A DNA stretch of 64,000 nt from assembly GCF_020283565.1 (NCBI RefSeq), contig NC_060060.1:21018001-21082000 (forward strand). The letters are read 5' to 3'. Shown piece by piece: positions 23,217-32,883 of the stretch; position 1 is the stretch's first letter, and each line of letters opens with the position of its first letter. Below the pieces are notes generated by a model. That model made no database searches, was not told the DNA's origin, and worked only from the letters and a program-made list of their open reading frames with translations. Both the position numbers and the translations under genes were made by a program. This DNA is from Trifolium pratense. Its lineage: Eukaryota > Streptophyta > Magnoliopsida > Fabales > Fabaceae.

Positions 23217-23323
23217 CTTTGTAATCTCCTATAGTCCTATTATTTGTTACGTTATAAAAAGAATTTCTGCAAGCATGTCATACTGGTCAGTAATAGATAA
23301 CCGGATCATTATTGTGCCTCTTA
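22495..23323 (-). pseudogene. AP-1 complex gamma-adaptin gene fragment, copy A
   Basis: On the minus strand an acceptor-like TTCAG at about 22780 is followed by a frame reading YVALNVLMRAVTADAQAGQR, ending in a stop (TGA, 22695-22697). After a small disrupted stretch, about 9 bp shorter than expected, the frame resumes as IRKRALELVYVLVNETNVKP. Both blocks are the helical-repeat region of plant AP-1 gamma-adaptin, the large subunit of the trans-Golgi clathrin adaptor. Only this part of the gene plus intron-like sequence is present, and a stop interrupts it, so it is a pseudogene. The same 0.8-kb segment is repeated at 25711-28168 in the same orientation. Confidence 0.75.
23156..23214. repeat. 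(TA)n microsatellite
   Basis: About 29 TA units in gamma-adaptin segment copy A. In copy B the corresponding TA run (26392-26420, then 28037-28045) is interrupted by the fold-back element. Confidence 0.95.
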
Positions 23324-23469
23324 AAAGAAGGACTAGCATTAAAAGTGATAGCTACTCCATATTCAGTAGTCAACATACTAGTTTGGGTCCATAGAACAAA
23401 TAATAGGTGATTTGAATCGTACCTGATAGAAACAATGGGCCTTTTCTATCACTACTAAATTACTACAGG

Positions 23470-24004
23470 TGACCAGAGCTGTAGAAAGAGAAGTCAAAGG
23501 AGGAAGTGGATCTAATTTCCAATGTGGGCCTAGATCTGGGTTTGGCCCAAATCGTCCCAACTCTTTTGGAGGGGGTAAGAGTAGCAATTCTGACTAGGTG
23601 TTTGTGAAAGAAAAATAAGCAGGAGGTTCTAGAGGGCCATCTGTCGGGCAAATGAATGAAAATCAAGCCCAACATGAGAAGAAAAAAATGGGCCTCGTGA
23701 TAGAGGTTTTACCCGTCTACCTTATCAGGAGCTGATGGATAGAAGAAGGAAGAGGTTGTGTTTTAAATGTGGGGGTGCATTTCACCCTTTGCACCAATGC
23801 CCTGATAGGCAACTACGTGTAATGATAATGGAAGATGAAGAGGACGAGAATGGAGAGGCGAAGATGTTAGCTATAGAAGTAGAGGGAGCAGAAGGAGAAG
23901 GCGGAGAGGTGAGTTTATTGGAGTTGAGTCACATAGCACACGAAAATCATCAAACAGTGAAGTTTCAATGGTTGATTCGTGGGGTTCTTGTTCTTGTGTA
24001 TCGA
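23470..24004 (+). pseudogene. Ty3/gypsy gag-protease junction fragment
   Basis: From about 23735 the frame reads a CCHC zinc knuckle (CFKCGGAFHPLHQC, spacing CX2CX4HX4C), an acidic linker, then LSHIAHENHQTVKFQWLIRG, which resembles the sequence leading into a retropepsin. It stops making sense before the DSGA active-site motif and runs into simple repeats. Upstream (23470-23734) is gag-like sequence in broken frames. Gag coats the RNA in retroelement particles. No LTRs were recognised around it. Confidence 0.65.
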
Positions 24005-24055
24005 ATTGAATTTTTTGATATATAGATATATTGAATAATTCTCACACATAATTTG

Positions 24056-24197
24056 AATTGAAAAAGCAACATATATTGAATTGAATTGAATTGAATAATG
24101 CTCACACATACATACATACATACATACATACATACATACATACATACATACATACATACATACATACATACATACATACATACATACATACACACAA
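24056..24197. repeat. (GAATT)n and (CATA)n simple repeats
   Basis: A short pentanucleotide run (TTGAATTGAA..., about 24069-24092) is followed by about 23 units of CATA (24105-24192). Open frames across it are low-complexity artefacts. Confidence 0.95.
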
Positions 24198-24905
24198 ACC
24201 ATACATCAAAAACAGATGAAATAGAGATCTAGATGGATCGAATTGAATTTGAATTTGATATGTAGATATATAGATGAAATAGATGAAATTTTAACAATTA
24301 ACAAACAAGAGCGACCGAACCAGAATCAAATTTTCCAAAAAACAAAGAAACAAACACGATTACTAATTCAATTGATAAAGACGAAATCAAAACATACATC
24401 ACAAATCTTTGGTTACTTTGAATCTTCAGGGAGTGTAGGTGTTTCTGATATAACAAAATAAGTATAACAAAATAACGAATGAGCTATTTTATAACAATTC
24501 TACCATTACAGCCTCCATTTAATAATAAAGTGTTGGGTTATTACAAACTTACTACAAACCAACACTGTACTCTTAAAGAATAATTTCCAATTACTCAATA
24601 AATTCTTAATTTTATCTTGTAGTTGAAATCTCAATTTTAACTCTATTATTATTTAGAGTTGGGTTGTTACAATTTGTACATCCAAAAATCGATCCAAATT
24701 AAACATAACTAAATTGGATCGAATCAAAAAATATAATTAGCCATCTAAAATCAAACCGAATTGCAAATAATTTTTTCTTTAGATCGGATAAATTTAGTAT
24801 GCATGAGATCCTGGGTTTGATTCTCATCTCCATCATAAAAAAATAAAATAGACATTATTTGTAATTTTTAAAGAACACAATTGACATTACCAAAAATAAA
24901 ATAAA
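24198..24905. other. AT-rich spacer
   Basis: No supported gene. Near 24800 a phrase GGGTTTGATTCTCATCTCCA resembles a SINE B box, but no A box was found. TTGGGTTATTAC/TTGGGTTGTTAC phrases recur at 24533 and 24661. Confidence 0.3.
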
Positions 24906-24912
24906 GACACAT

Positions 24913-25090
24913 TATTCCACTGTGTAGCAAGAAAGGGGTTTTAGCGTTTTCACTGAAAACAGCAAGAACAAGATGAATATGGAACCAAAGGGGTTTTAGA
25001 GATTTGCGTTACTATTCCACTGTGAACACAGCAAGAAAGGGGTTTTAGAGATTTTCCAGCATTATTTCCACTGTACACAGCAAGATGAAA
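24913..25090 (+). repeat. Tandem leader repeats before the small three-exon gene
   Basis: The phrase TTCCACTGTG...AGCAAGAAAGGGGTTTTAG occurs at about 24914 and 25015, with a partial third copy (TTCCACTGTACACAGCAAGATG) at about 25067 that ends on the start codon. An extra AAAGGGGTTTTAGAGATT lies at about 24987. These are successive direct duplications of the putative 5' leader. Confidence 0.7.
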
Positions 25091-25690
25091 ATTGAGGACA
25101 TCTTAAACATATTTAACGACTCGAAGGACAATTTGAAGGAAAAATCCATTTCTATAGCTCAAAACAAAGCAATCAAATCCGCTTCTATAATTTACGAAAA
25201 AGCAATCAACTTTCTCAACTCAGAGGAAGGAAAAGAATTCATAGAGACAAAAATTGACCCAGTTATTCAAGGTAAAAATAAATTTAATTCACTTTTTTAT
25301 TGTTGAACACTATATTATTGTGTAAATTCTAACAAAAATTCTTAATTAATAGGTTACATTGATGAGTTCTTGAAGACCGAACCAGGAAAGACATACATTT
25401 TGGAATTATATGCAAAGCATTCAAGGGTAATTAAAATAAAATTGATTTGATCTAAATCTTTGTTTTTCAAATTATGTTTAATTATTTTTTTTTTACAATA
25501 AATTATGTTTAATTAATAATATTTAAAAATATGTGAAATGCAGAAGGAGATTGGATGGACAAATTTTGGGGAGAAAGAATTTAATAGAGTTGGGTTGAAT
25601 TTTAGAGGTAACAAAATCAACCATTCCCTATTAGTTCAGCTAAGTGGGGATATCAATGGCTGGAACTACCCAACCTTAGCAGGAAAAAAT
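25085..25690 (+). CDS. Unrecognised small three-exon gene, probably truncated
   Basis: Exons 25085-25271, 25353-25426 and 25544-25690 join in frame (junction phases 1 and 0) to 136 codons with clean GT and AG borders. The third exon ends at a good donor, GTAAGTAAT. Without that splice, the frame reads through to a stop at 25741. The product is lysine- and glutamate-rich and mostly helical in exon 1 (MKIEDILNIFNDSKDNLKEK), then has WTNFGEKEFNRVGLNFRG and a GDINGWNYPTLAGKN ending. There is no signal peptide or membrane segment. I do not recognise the family. Only 20 bases after the last donor, the gamma-adaptin segment begins, so later exons were probably displaced or lost. Confidence 0.5.
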
Positions 25691-26175
25691 GTAAGTAATA
25701 TTATGTATTTTGCATCTAAACTAATGACTAGTCACATGTAAGTAATCTAGTTTTACACAGATCTATACAAATTTTCTATTCTAGTTCTCCCTAAGTAAGG
25801 AAGTGACAAATTTTGGTAGTAAGGCTGACTTCCAATAATGGCTTCACATTAGTTTCATTCACCAGAACATATACAAGTTCAAGGGCTCTTTTCCGAATTG
25901 AACATTAGTTTCATTCTAGAATTGTTGCACGGTGCCTCTGTCCCGCCTGAGCATCAGCAGTTACAGCTCTCATTAGCACATTTAGTGCAACATATCTGAA
26001 GGTAGAAGTAGGAAGAGTATGATTAACTACAATAATTAAATCAATTTGTCAGTTGATAAAAAGTACTAAAATAAATAATTTGAACATGCATACAATAACA
26101 AAGATGTGAGAATATAGCCATTAAGTCTAACAGAGAATGCAAATAGATCAATTGATTGTATACTGCATCCATCAA

Positions 26176-26176
<1 letters not shown>

Positions 26177-26213
<37 letters not shown>
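26177..26213. repeat. (CA)n microsatellite
   Basis: About 18 CA units. The corresponding run in copy A (22961-22981) has about 10 units, so it has changed length since the duplication. Confidence 0.95.
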
Positions 26214-26215
<2 letters not shown>

Positions 26216-26385
26216 CAATAATTTATAGGCATTGTCGTTCAAGACTCTGTAACATACATGCACAAAATCATACAAGCACATGCTTACAAAAATTCACAAT
26301 CCAGTACACAATTCATCTATCAAAAGACATTAAGGATGGTGGGAAACATTGTTAAGAGTATTAGGTATTGGGCCATAAGCCCATT

Positions 26386-26420
<35 letters not shown>

Positions 26421-26422
<2 letters not shown>

Positions 26423-28036
26423 GGTTTTCTAACTTAGACCCTAGTTAGGTCTAAGTTAGCAAGGTGCACATTTTCAATTGGACCAAAATACCCATTCTTT
26501 TTAATTAATTAACCAAAATACCCATTAATAGACGCGGATCCAGTGTCGCGCGCGTACCGAAGGACCATGGTTACAGACCGTTGATTTCCATCAGACAGCC
26601 AAGATCTGATCTCATCAAGACTGTCTGATCAATCCGACAGTCCAGATCATCCTGATCCATCAGATTCCAACGCGTGCGCCACACTGGATTACACCCTGGA
26701 GAGAGAAAATTTGCTTTTTAAAAGTAGGACACGTGTCACACAATGGTTGGCTGTACGTGATTTTTGTTCATTTAATACTTTGAACTCAATTATTTCGTTG
26801 TAAATTAATTTTTTATTTTTTTTATTTTATACCAAAATTCATAATTTTTTTTTTCTACAAATAGAGACTTGGTTCGTTTGATTTGGACACAGAAAAAAAA
26901 TGCAATTTTTCACTACCTTAATCTCATTTTTTGTCTACTAAATACGTTACTTGTGTGTTGTAATTTAACACGCACCACTCAACCAACTCACTGAAACCAT
27001 TATACCAGGAAAATAGTAGATAATATTCTGAAACTTTTGGTATATTTTATGAAATTTTTGGAGACTTGAAACTATTTTTAGTTAATTAAATGAGATAAAA
27101 CGGTAATTAAAAACTAATGTTTGCTTCTGAAACCATTTTACTGGTAGAATGGTTGCACATAGTTGTATTCTGAAACCATTTTACTGGTAGAATGGTTTCA
27201 ATGAGTAATTTATTAATTGTGTTTGCTTCTGAAACCATTTATCTGGTACAATGGTTTCAGAGAGTTGTAATCTGAAACCATTTTGCTGGTAGAATGGTTT
27301 CAGTAAGTTGATTATTAGTTATTTGCTTCTGAAACCATTTAGCTTGTAGAATGGTTGCACATAGTTGTACTCTGAAACTATTTTACTGGTAGAATGGTTT
27401 CAGTGAGTAATTTATTAATTGTGTTTGCTTTTGAAACCATTTAGCTGGTAGAATGGTTTCAGAGATTTGTACTCTGAAACCATTTTCCTGGTAGAATGGT
27501 TTCAGTGAGTTAATGTAAGGCAGTGAAAAATGAGATTAAGGTAGTGAAAAATTTGGTTTTTTTTTCTGTGTCCAAATCAAACGAACCAAGTCTCTATTTG
27601 TAGAGAAAAAAAAATTATGAATTTTGGTATAAAAATAAAAAATAAAAAATTAATTTACAACGAAATAATTGAGTTCAAAGTATTAAATGGAAAAAAATCA
27701 CGCCCAGCCAATCAGACAGCGACACGTGTCCTGCTTTTAAAAAGTAGATTCTTCTCTCTCCAGGTTGTAATCCAGTGTGGTGCACGCGCTGGAATCTGAT
27801 GGATTCGGATGATATGGGCTGTCTGATTGATCAGACAGTCTTGATGAGATCAGATCTTGGCTGTCTGATGGAAATTAACGGCCTGTAACCATGGTCCTGC
27901 GGTACGCGCGCGACACTGGATCCGCGTCCATTGATGGTAATTTGGTTAATTAATTAAAAAGAATGGGTATTTTGGTCCAACTGAAAAGGTGCACTTTGCT
28001 AATTTAGACCCAACTGGGTCTAAATTAGCAGCCCCC
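26421..28036. mobile_element. 1.6-kb fold-back element with about 510-bp inverted arms, inserted in a (TA)n tract
   Basis: The left arm (26421 to about 26930) and the right arm (about 27520 to 28036) are inverted copies. Shared phrases include GGACACAGAAAAAAAA, ACTACCTTAATCTCATTTT, ACAAATAGAGACTTGG and CTTGATGAGATCAGATCTTGG (in opposite senses). The outer tips each form their own hairpin: CTAACTTAGACC with GGTCTAAGTTAG on the left, GCTAATTTAGACCC with GGGTCTAAATTAGC on the right. Between the arms is an array of short hairpins (27127-27505). There is no protein-coding region. Insertion is within TA repeats, so the target duplication cannot be measured. It is probably a non-autonomous Mutator or fold-back type DNA transposon. 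Confidence 0.8.
27127..27505. repeat. Array of eight hairpin-forming minisatellite units
   Basis: Each unit is itself an inverted repeat: CTGAAACCATT, about ten bases (TTACTGGTAG and variants), then AATGGTTTCAG. Eight units are readable, with mean spacing about 47 bp. They alternate between two linker types (AGTTGTA and a longer TAATTTATTAATTGTGTTTG), giving a higher-order repeat of about 100 bp. Several substitutions lie in the spacer and few in the stems. A degenerate unit also sits at about 26990. Confidence 0.9.
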
Positions 28037-28168
28037 TATATATATATACATACATATATAGCTTTGTAATCTCCTATAGTCCTATTATTTGTTAAGTTAT
28101 AAAAAGAATTTCTACAAGCATGTCATACTGGTCAGTAATAGATAATCGGATCATTTTTGTGCCCCTTA

Positions 28169-28308
28169 TAGCTAATATGAAGCATGTAAGAATCAAATTG
28201 TTTGCACTACTATGTTGGGGATTGCTTGAAGAGGTCTTTGTATGGTCTAAACCAATCCCCAAGATAGTGGTACAAACGATTTGATTCTTACATGCTTTAC
28301 ATTAACTA
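28169..28308 (+). ncRNA. Candidate small-RNA precursor hairpin (56-bp stem, 28-nt loop)
   Basis: Arms 28169-28224 and 28253-28308 are equal in length. They pair with 49 Watson-Crick pairs, three G-U pairs (or their minus-strand equivalents) and four mismatches, without bulges. The innermost arm sequences are TATGTTGGGGATTG and CAATCCCCAAGATA. The 28-nt loop and the long, nearly perfect stem resemble a young plant MIR precursor or an inverted-repeat siRNA locus. I do not recognise a known miRNA in it. It lies just after gamma-adaptin copy B and before a copia fragment. A small MITE is the main alternative. Transcription is not shown by sequence. Confidence 0.4.
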
Positions 28309-28372
28309 CAAGCGGTGTATATGTGTTTACTTTTGGAGCTGTTGATGGTTCTTTTATTTTTCTGTTACTTTA

Positions 28373-28680
28373 TGTTAATTGCTGCTAATCATTTACATGA
28401 TGTAAATGAATTGAAAATTCAGTTGGGTAAAAAATTTGACTCAAAAGACTTAGATGTTGCTAAGAAGATTCTTGGGATGTAAATTCACAAGAATAGGGGG
28501 GCTGGAAAATTGTGGCTCTATCAGAAAAAGCTATGTTGAAAAGGTGTTAGACAAAATTGACATGAGTAATTCGAAGGTTGTGAATACTCCATTGATGAAT
28601 CATTTTAAGCTCACATTGAATCAGTGTCCAAAGTCAGATGCATAAACTGAGTATATGTCAAAGGTTCCTTATTAGTTACA
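28373..28680 (+). pseudogene. Ty1-copia reverse transcriptase fragment
   Basis: From ATGTTAATTGC the frame reads MLIAANHLHDVNELKIQLGK and KKFDSKDLDVAKKILGM. This is the copia reverse-transcriptase region just after the catalytic YVDD. It meets a stop (TAA at about 28480), then IHKNRGAGKLWLYQK, a frame shift, and SYVEKVLDKIDMSNSKVVNT and PLMNHF. Clearly dead. It is unrelated in detail to the complete copia element at 32884. Confidence 0.75.
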
Positions 28681-29348
28681 GTTGGTATGACTTGTTTTAC
28701 ACTTTAAAGTGAACCACTCACTTTAAAGAAGCCGAATCAATAATTGACATTAAGATTTAGCTTTATTATTTGTCGGATATCAATATTGAAATTATTTTTA
28801 TCAAACTTTTAATATTCAATTATCATAATTCTGACTAATGTAAAAGAATTTTTTTTGTGTAAAAGAAAAAAATAAATATTTTTTGTTTCTTATTTTAGTA
28901 CATAGTATTTTGTATACTAGTTGTTGTCGGTGAACAAAAATATCATCTATTCTTTTCCTTTCATGATTTTCTTTTTTTTTTGGTATTTTTTTCCTTTCAT
29001 GTTTAACTTTATAATAGAATATGATGATTTATATGTACAAGAAAAAATGGGTTAGATTCAATATAAAATAATAGCTAATAGGTTTATCGTGATACAATAA
29101 ACAAACACTTAATTATTCAACAAGATCCAACAATCATGGAAGAAAGAAGAGATAGAGAAATAAAGTTGAGAAAAAGAGAGACATAAAATAAAGTCACGAG
29201 ACAAAAAATCAATGGGTGTCCTTTCTCATCCTATCTTGACAAGTACAATGCAATAAACAAGTGAAATACAAATACTCTTGCTTGCTTCATTCTTCACAAC
29301 CGACAACACCACAAAACAGTGATTTAGTGGCATGAAACAAAACATACA
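28681..29348. other. Upstream region of TBL copy 4
   Basis: AT-rich promoter-side sequence with T runs. The final 60 bases (CACCACAAAACAGT and after) resemble the upstream sequence of TBL copy 5, showing that the duplication included some 5' flank. Confidence 0.45.
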
Positions 29349-31140
29349 ATGTCTTTGAAAATGGGAAGCAAAAACCCTTTCAATGATAATCCTCCACCCA
29401 TCTTTAAGAGAATTTTTCAATTGAATCTATATTCCTTGATTCCTATATCCCTTCTTTGTTTATACTTCAACATTTTCTCCTCTACTCCTTTTTCACCAAC
29501 TCAACTTCTTCATTCTAGCAACATTTTCACTTACCACTCCTCTATTTGTTCTTCTCCTCCTTCAAATTCTTCTATAGGTATATCCATGCATAATTATCTT
29601 TTAATGAATATTCTACATTCTTAATTTAGGGGGCAAATATTTAAATTGTGTACCAATCACAATTGCAATTTTCTTAATATCTTACAAAATCTTAGTTAAA
29701 CATATATATGATGCAACAAGTACAATTGCGTTGCAATAATACAAAAGTTTGATGTTGCAGCTACAATTGCAGTCGTAATTTCCTTTTTTTTTTTTTTAAA
29801 TAAAATCATGCTACTTGGAGAAAGAATTTCCCCTCGTGGAATTCACTTATGGATACTTATAGTGATATCCACACCTTTAACATTTTTTTTGTTATTTAAA
29901 TTTTGTTATTTTTTATTTTTATTTTTATGTGGTTTGAATTTTACTGGAGAGGATTCAGTCTCAGCAACGTGATACTAATAATTTTTTTTTTTTTTTATAG
30001 AAAAAAAATTACTTATTTGTTTACTAATTTTTATTTAATATATTTTTTGCAGTGAAACACAATGATTATGATTATGAAAAATCATGTGACTACTCAAAGG
30101 GAGATTGGGTAAGTGACATGAGAGGCCCTATATACAATGTCACAACATGTGGCACAATCAAAGAGAGTGAGAAATGCATCACAAATGGGAGGCCTGATTT
30201 AGGCTATCTTTATTGGAGATGGAAGCCAAATGAATGCAATCTACCAAGGTTTGAACCAAACACTTTCCTCAAACTCATTAAAAACAAACACATAGCTTTT
30301 GTTGGGGACTCTTTAGCTAGGAACCAATTAGAGTCACTTCTTTGCTTGTTAGCAACTACTTCAACACCTAACCTTGTTTACCAAAATGGTAAGGACAATA
30401 AATTTCGTAGGTGGCACTTCCCTTCTCATAATGCTAATTTTTCTTTGTATTGGTCTCCATTTCTAGTACATGGTATTGAAAAATCAAATGAAGGAAATTA
30501 TTATAATACAATGTTTTTGGATCTTGTTGATGAAAGGTGGGCAAGGGATATTAATCAATTGGACATGATTGTTATATCGATTGGTCATTGGTTTTTGCTT
30601 CCTTCAATTTATTATGAGAATGATTTAGTTCTTGGTAGCTTAAATTGTCCTAAGCTTAATCATACTCAAATTGATTTTTATGGTCCATTAAGAAAGGCTT
30701 TAAGGACAACCCTTAATAGTATAATTGAGAAGAAAGTTGCTAAAGGAAAAAAAATTGATGTGATTGTGAAAACATTTTCACCATCTCATTTTGAAGGTGA
30801 TTGGGATAAAGCTGGTACTTGTTCAAAGACTAAGCCTTATAGAAAAGAGGAAAAGGTAGTTGGAGGAATGGAAGGTGAGATTAGAAAGATTGAGATAGAA
30901 GAAGTTGAAAGTGCTAAGGTAAAAGTAAAAAAAATTGGAGCGGTTAGATTTGAGGTGTTGGATGTAACTAAATTGGCATTATTGAGACCAGATGGTCATC
31001 CTGGTCCTTATATGAATCCTTTTCCATTTGCAAATGGTGTTCCAAAAAATGTACAAAATGATTGTGTTCATTGGTGTTTGCCTGGACCTATTGATACTTG
31101 GAATGAGATTTTTTTAGAGATGATCAAGAAGTGGAAGTAA
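29349..31140 (+). CDS. TBL: Trichome birefringence-like polysaccharide O-acetyltransferase (TBL copy 4)
   Basis: Exons 29349-29577 and 30053-31140, 438 residues. The second in-frame ATG at 29361 (MGSKNPFNDN) aligns with the start of copy 5 and would make both proteins 434 residues, so it may be the true start. Membrane anchor about residues 23-42, Ser-rich stalk, PMR5N from SCDYSKGDW, GDS in IAFVGDSLARNQ (G161-S163), and DxxH in DCVHWCLPGP (D413, H416). All motifs are intact. It is by far most similar to copy 5, with which it forms a tail-to-tail inverted pair. Predicted Golgi wall-polysaccharide O-acetyltransferase; substrate not determinable here. Confidence 0.93.
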
Positions 31141-31240
31141 GATTCTTATAGAGAAGGGTGAGGCATTTCTCATTTATACTTATAACTAATTAATTTTATT
31201 TCAATAATTCCACCATCCATGTGATGGATATTGCATTATA
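31141..31240. repeat. 3' flank shared in inverted orientation with TBL copy 5
   Basis: The sequence after the stop (GATTCTTATAGAGAAGGGTG, then CCACCATCCATGTGATGGAT) reappears reverse-complemented at about 38735-38825 beyond the stop of copy 5. It marks the extent of the inverted gene duplication on the 3' side. Confidence 0.85.
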
Positions 31241-31743
31241 AATAAGAGTTTTTTTTTATTGATTAGGTGATTTTAATGGAAGAATGATCGAATGTTTATC
31301 CCGATAATAATACATTATAGAATTAGTTACTCAGATCCATCTTTTATCATACATTTGTTCAATCTTACATGCATCTTACTTTTATTTGTTTAGTGGTCAT
31401 AATTTTACCTCTTAAAATAAATAGTTGAAATTCCAAATTCAAATTTGAACTCCAACTCTTACGTATTACGTTGAAGAACGTATAATACTTACAATCACTA
31501 TTTTAATAAATTTGAGAAACCTTTTCAGAATTGGAGAACAAGTCCTCCTCTTTTCTTCCCTCAAAAACTCAACTCCCAAATATAATCTAAGGGCAAGAAA
31601 TGAAGAACGTTTTCAATTGGAGAAAACGAAAGTAAACAATATTATCTTTGTTCCATATCATATAATTCTTTTAATTTTTTTTCAAAAAAAGTTTTGTTGC
31701 ATATATTGTTTTGCCATATTAATCAAGGAATAATTTTTTTTTG
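31241..31743. other. AT-rich spacer
   Basis: No gene or defined repeat recognised. Confidence 0.3.
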
Positions 31744-31858
31744 AAGAAGCTAAATTAGTCCACTTAAATTGGCACCAGAGAGAATCGAACCTCAGACCTC
31801 AAGAGGAACATACTCTCAGGTCCCAAGCCAATACCAATGCACCAACTCAAGTGGGTTT
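31744..31858 (-). mobile_element. tRNA-derived SINE, minus orientation
   Basis: Read on the minus strand it begins ACCCACTTGAGTTGGTGCAT (A-box-like), has GAGGTTCGATTCTCTCTGG (B box GGTTCGATTC) and ends GTGGACTAATTTAGCTTCTT. A second, more diverged copy in the same orientation is at 52990-53106, so this is a real dispersed family. Confidence 0.75.
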
Positions 31859-31859
31859 A

Positions 31860-32883
31860 ATCAAGGAATAAATTAATAGTAAAAAAAATAGATTTAACTT
31901 ATCAACATTTATTATTTCTTTAATTCATGTGTCAAACTCTAAAAGGATCAAAAATTGATGAGGCGAAGGAAAGAGTAAATAAAAATATGACAATTCAAAG
32001 TGGTTAATCACATTAGTTCTTTTGTTATTGAAACTATTTTGCACAATAAAATTTGTTACCACTTTCACTTTTATCGTAATGACCATCGATCTTCTTCTTC
32101 CTCCTTTCTTTTTCAAAGACCAATATTGAACACTATATTGTGTAGTGATGAGTTGTTATTTCGTGCAAATAAAAACTTCGAAACAAATAGTTTCATCTAA
32201 ATACAAATTTTTAGATTGAGGGAATTTTACTTTTAAATATACAATTTTTTTATTTTCGGTCACTATAATTATTTTCCTATGTTTAGCCCCGAGTCCCCGA
32301 CAAGTATAACACTTTTTTTCTCCTTCAAAAAGAAAGTATAACAGTTTTTTCGTCAAAAAAAAAATTAACACTTTTTGTTTTCGCTTAATTACTGTTTTAA
32401 TCCCTTAACTAATTTTTAGGTTTTATTTTGTTCTCTTAATTAATAAATATTACGCTATGGTCCTTTAAATTTATCTCCGTTAGCCAAAAAGATCATTCCA
32501 GTTAATTTCTAATCCCAAATGTATAAGGTGGACCAACATTATAGATGATCCATCATAGACTTCACTAATTATTTTAATTTTAATCATTTGATTTTTTTTG
32601 TTTAAAAAAATCATTGGATCATGTACGTCTATATTATTATATGATGGTAACCATCACCACCTAACTCTATTCTACTTTTCTTCATCCTCTTTCTTCCAAC
32701 CTTCTTCGTCATGTTCTTTCTCTATTCTACTCTATATCATTAGATTTTAATTTTGAATTTGTTGTTGAAGAATGGAAATGAGTTTGGATTGCTTAAAAAA
32801 AATCCGAGATGTGTTGAAGATATTGATGAAAGGAAGAAGATGAATATTGCGACTTTGTGCACGAACTAAAAAATTAGTTAAAA
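31860..32883. other. AT-rich spacer before the copia element
   Basis: No gene is supported. 32395-32600 contains GGTCC/GTTAG phrases (TCCCTTAACTAATTTTTAGG, CTCCGTTAGCC) like those inside Mutator-type MITE ends in this window, but a matching opposite end was not found. Confidence 0.3.

Larger units (their letters stand above)
25711..28168 (-). pseudogene. AP-1 gamma-adaptin gene fragment, copy B (interrupted)
   Basis: 25711-26420 plus 28037-28168 repeats copy A (22495-23323) in direct orientation with few substitutions. It has the same broken gamma-adaptin exon on the minus strand (about 25840-25995) and the same flanking intron-like sequence. It also has a longer (CA)n run (26177-26213) than copy A. 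The copy is interrupted within its (TA)n tract by the fold-back element at 26421-28036. It begins inside the last recognisable intron of the small gene at 25085. Confidence 0.75.

Noticed and set aside
23026..23394. 122-codon frame with an Ile-Tyr run
   Set aside because: Produced by the (TA)n microsatellite inside the gamma-adaptin pseudogene segment.
23915..24202. Open frames rich in Met-Tyr-Val-Cys
   Set aside because: Pure translation of the (CATA)n microsatellite.
27127..27505. CRISPR-like array of regularly spaced repeats
   Set aside because: The spacers are themselves repeated and the units are palindromic; the genome is plant nuclear with no Cas genes. It is a minisatellite in a transposon.
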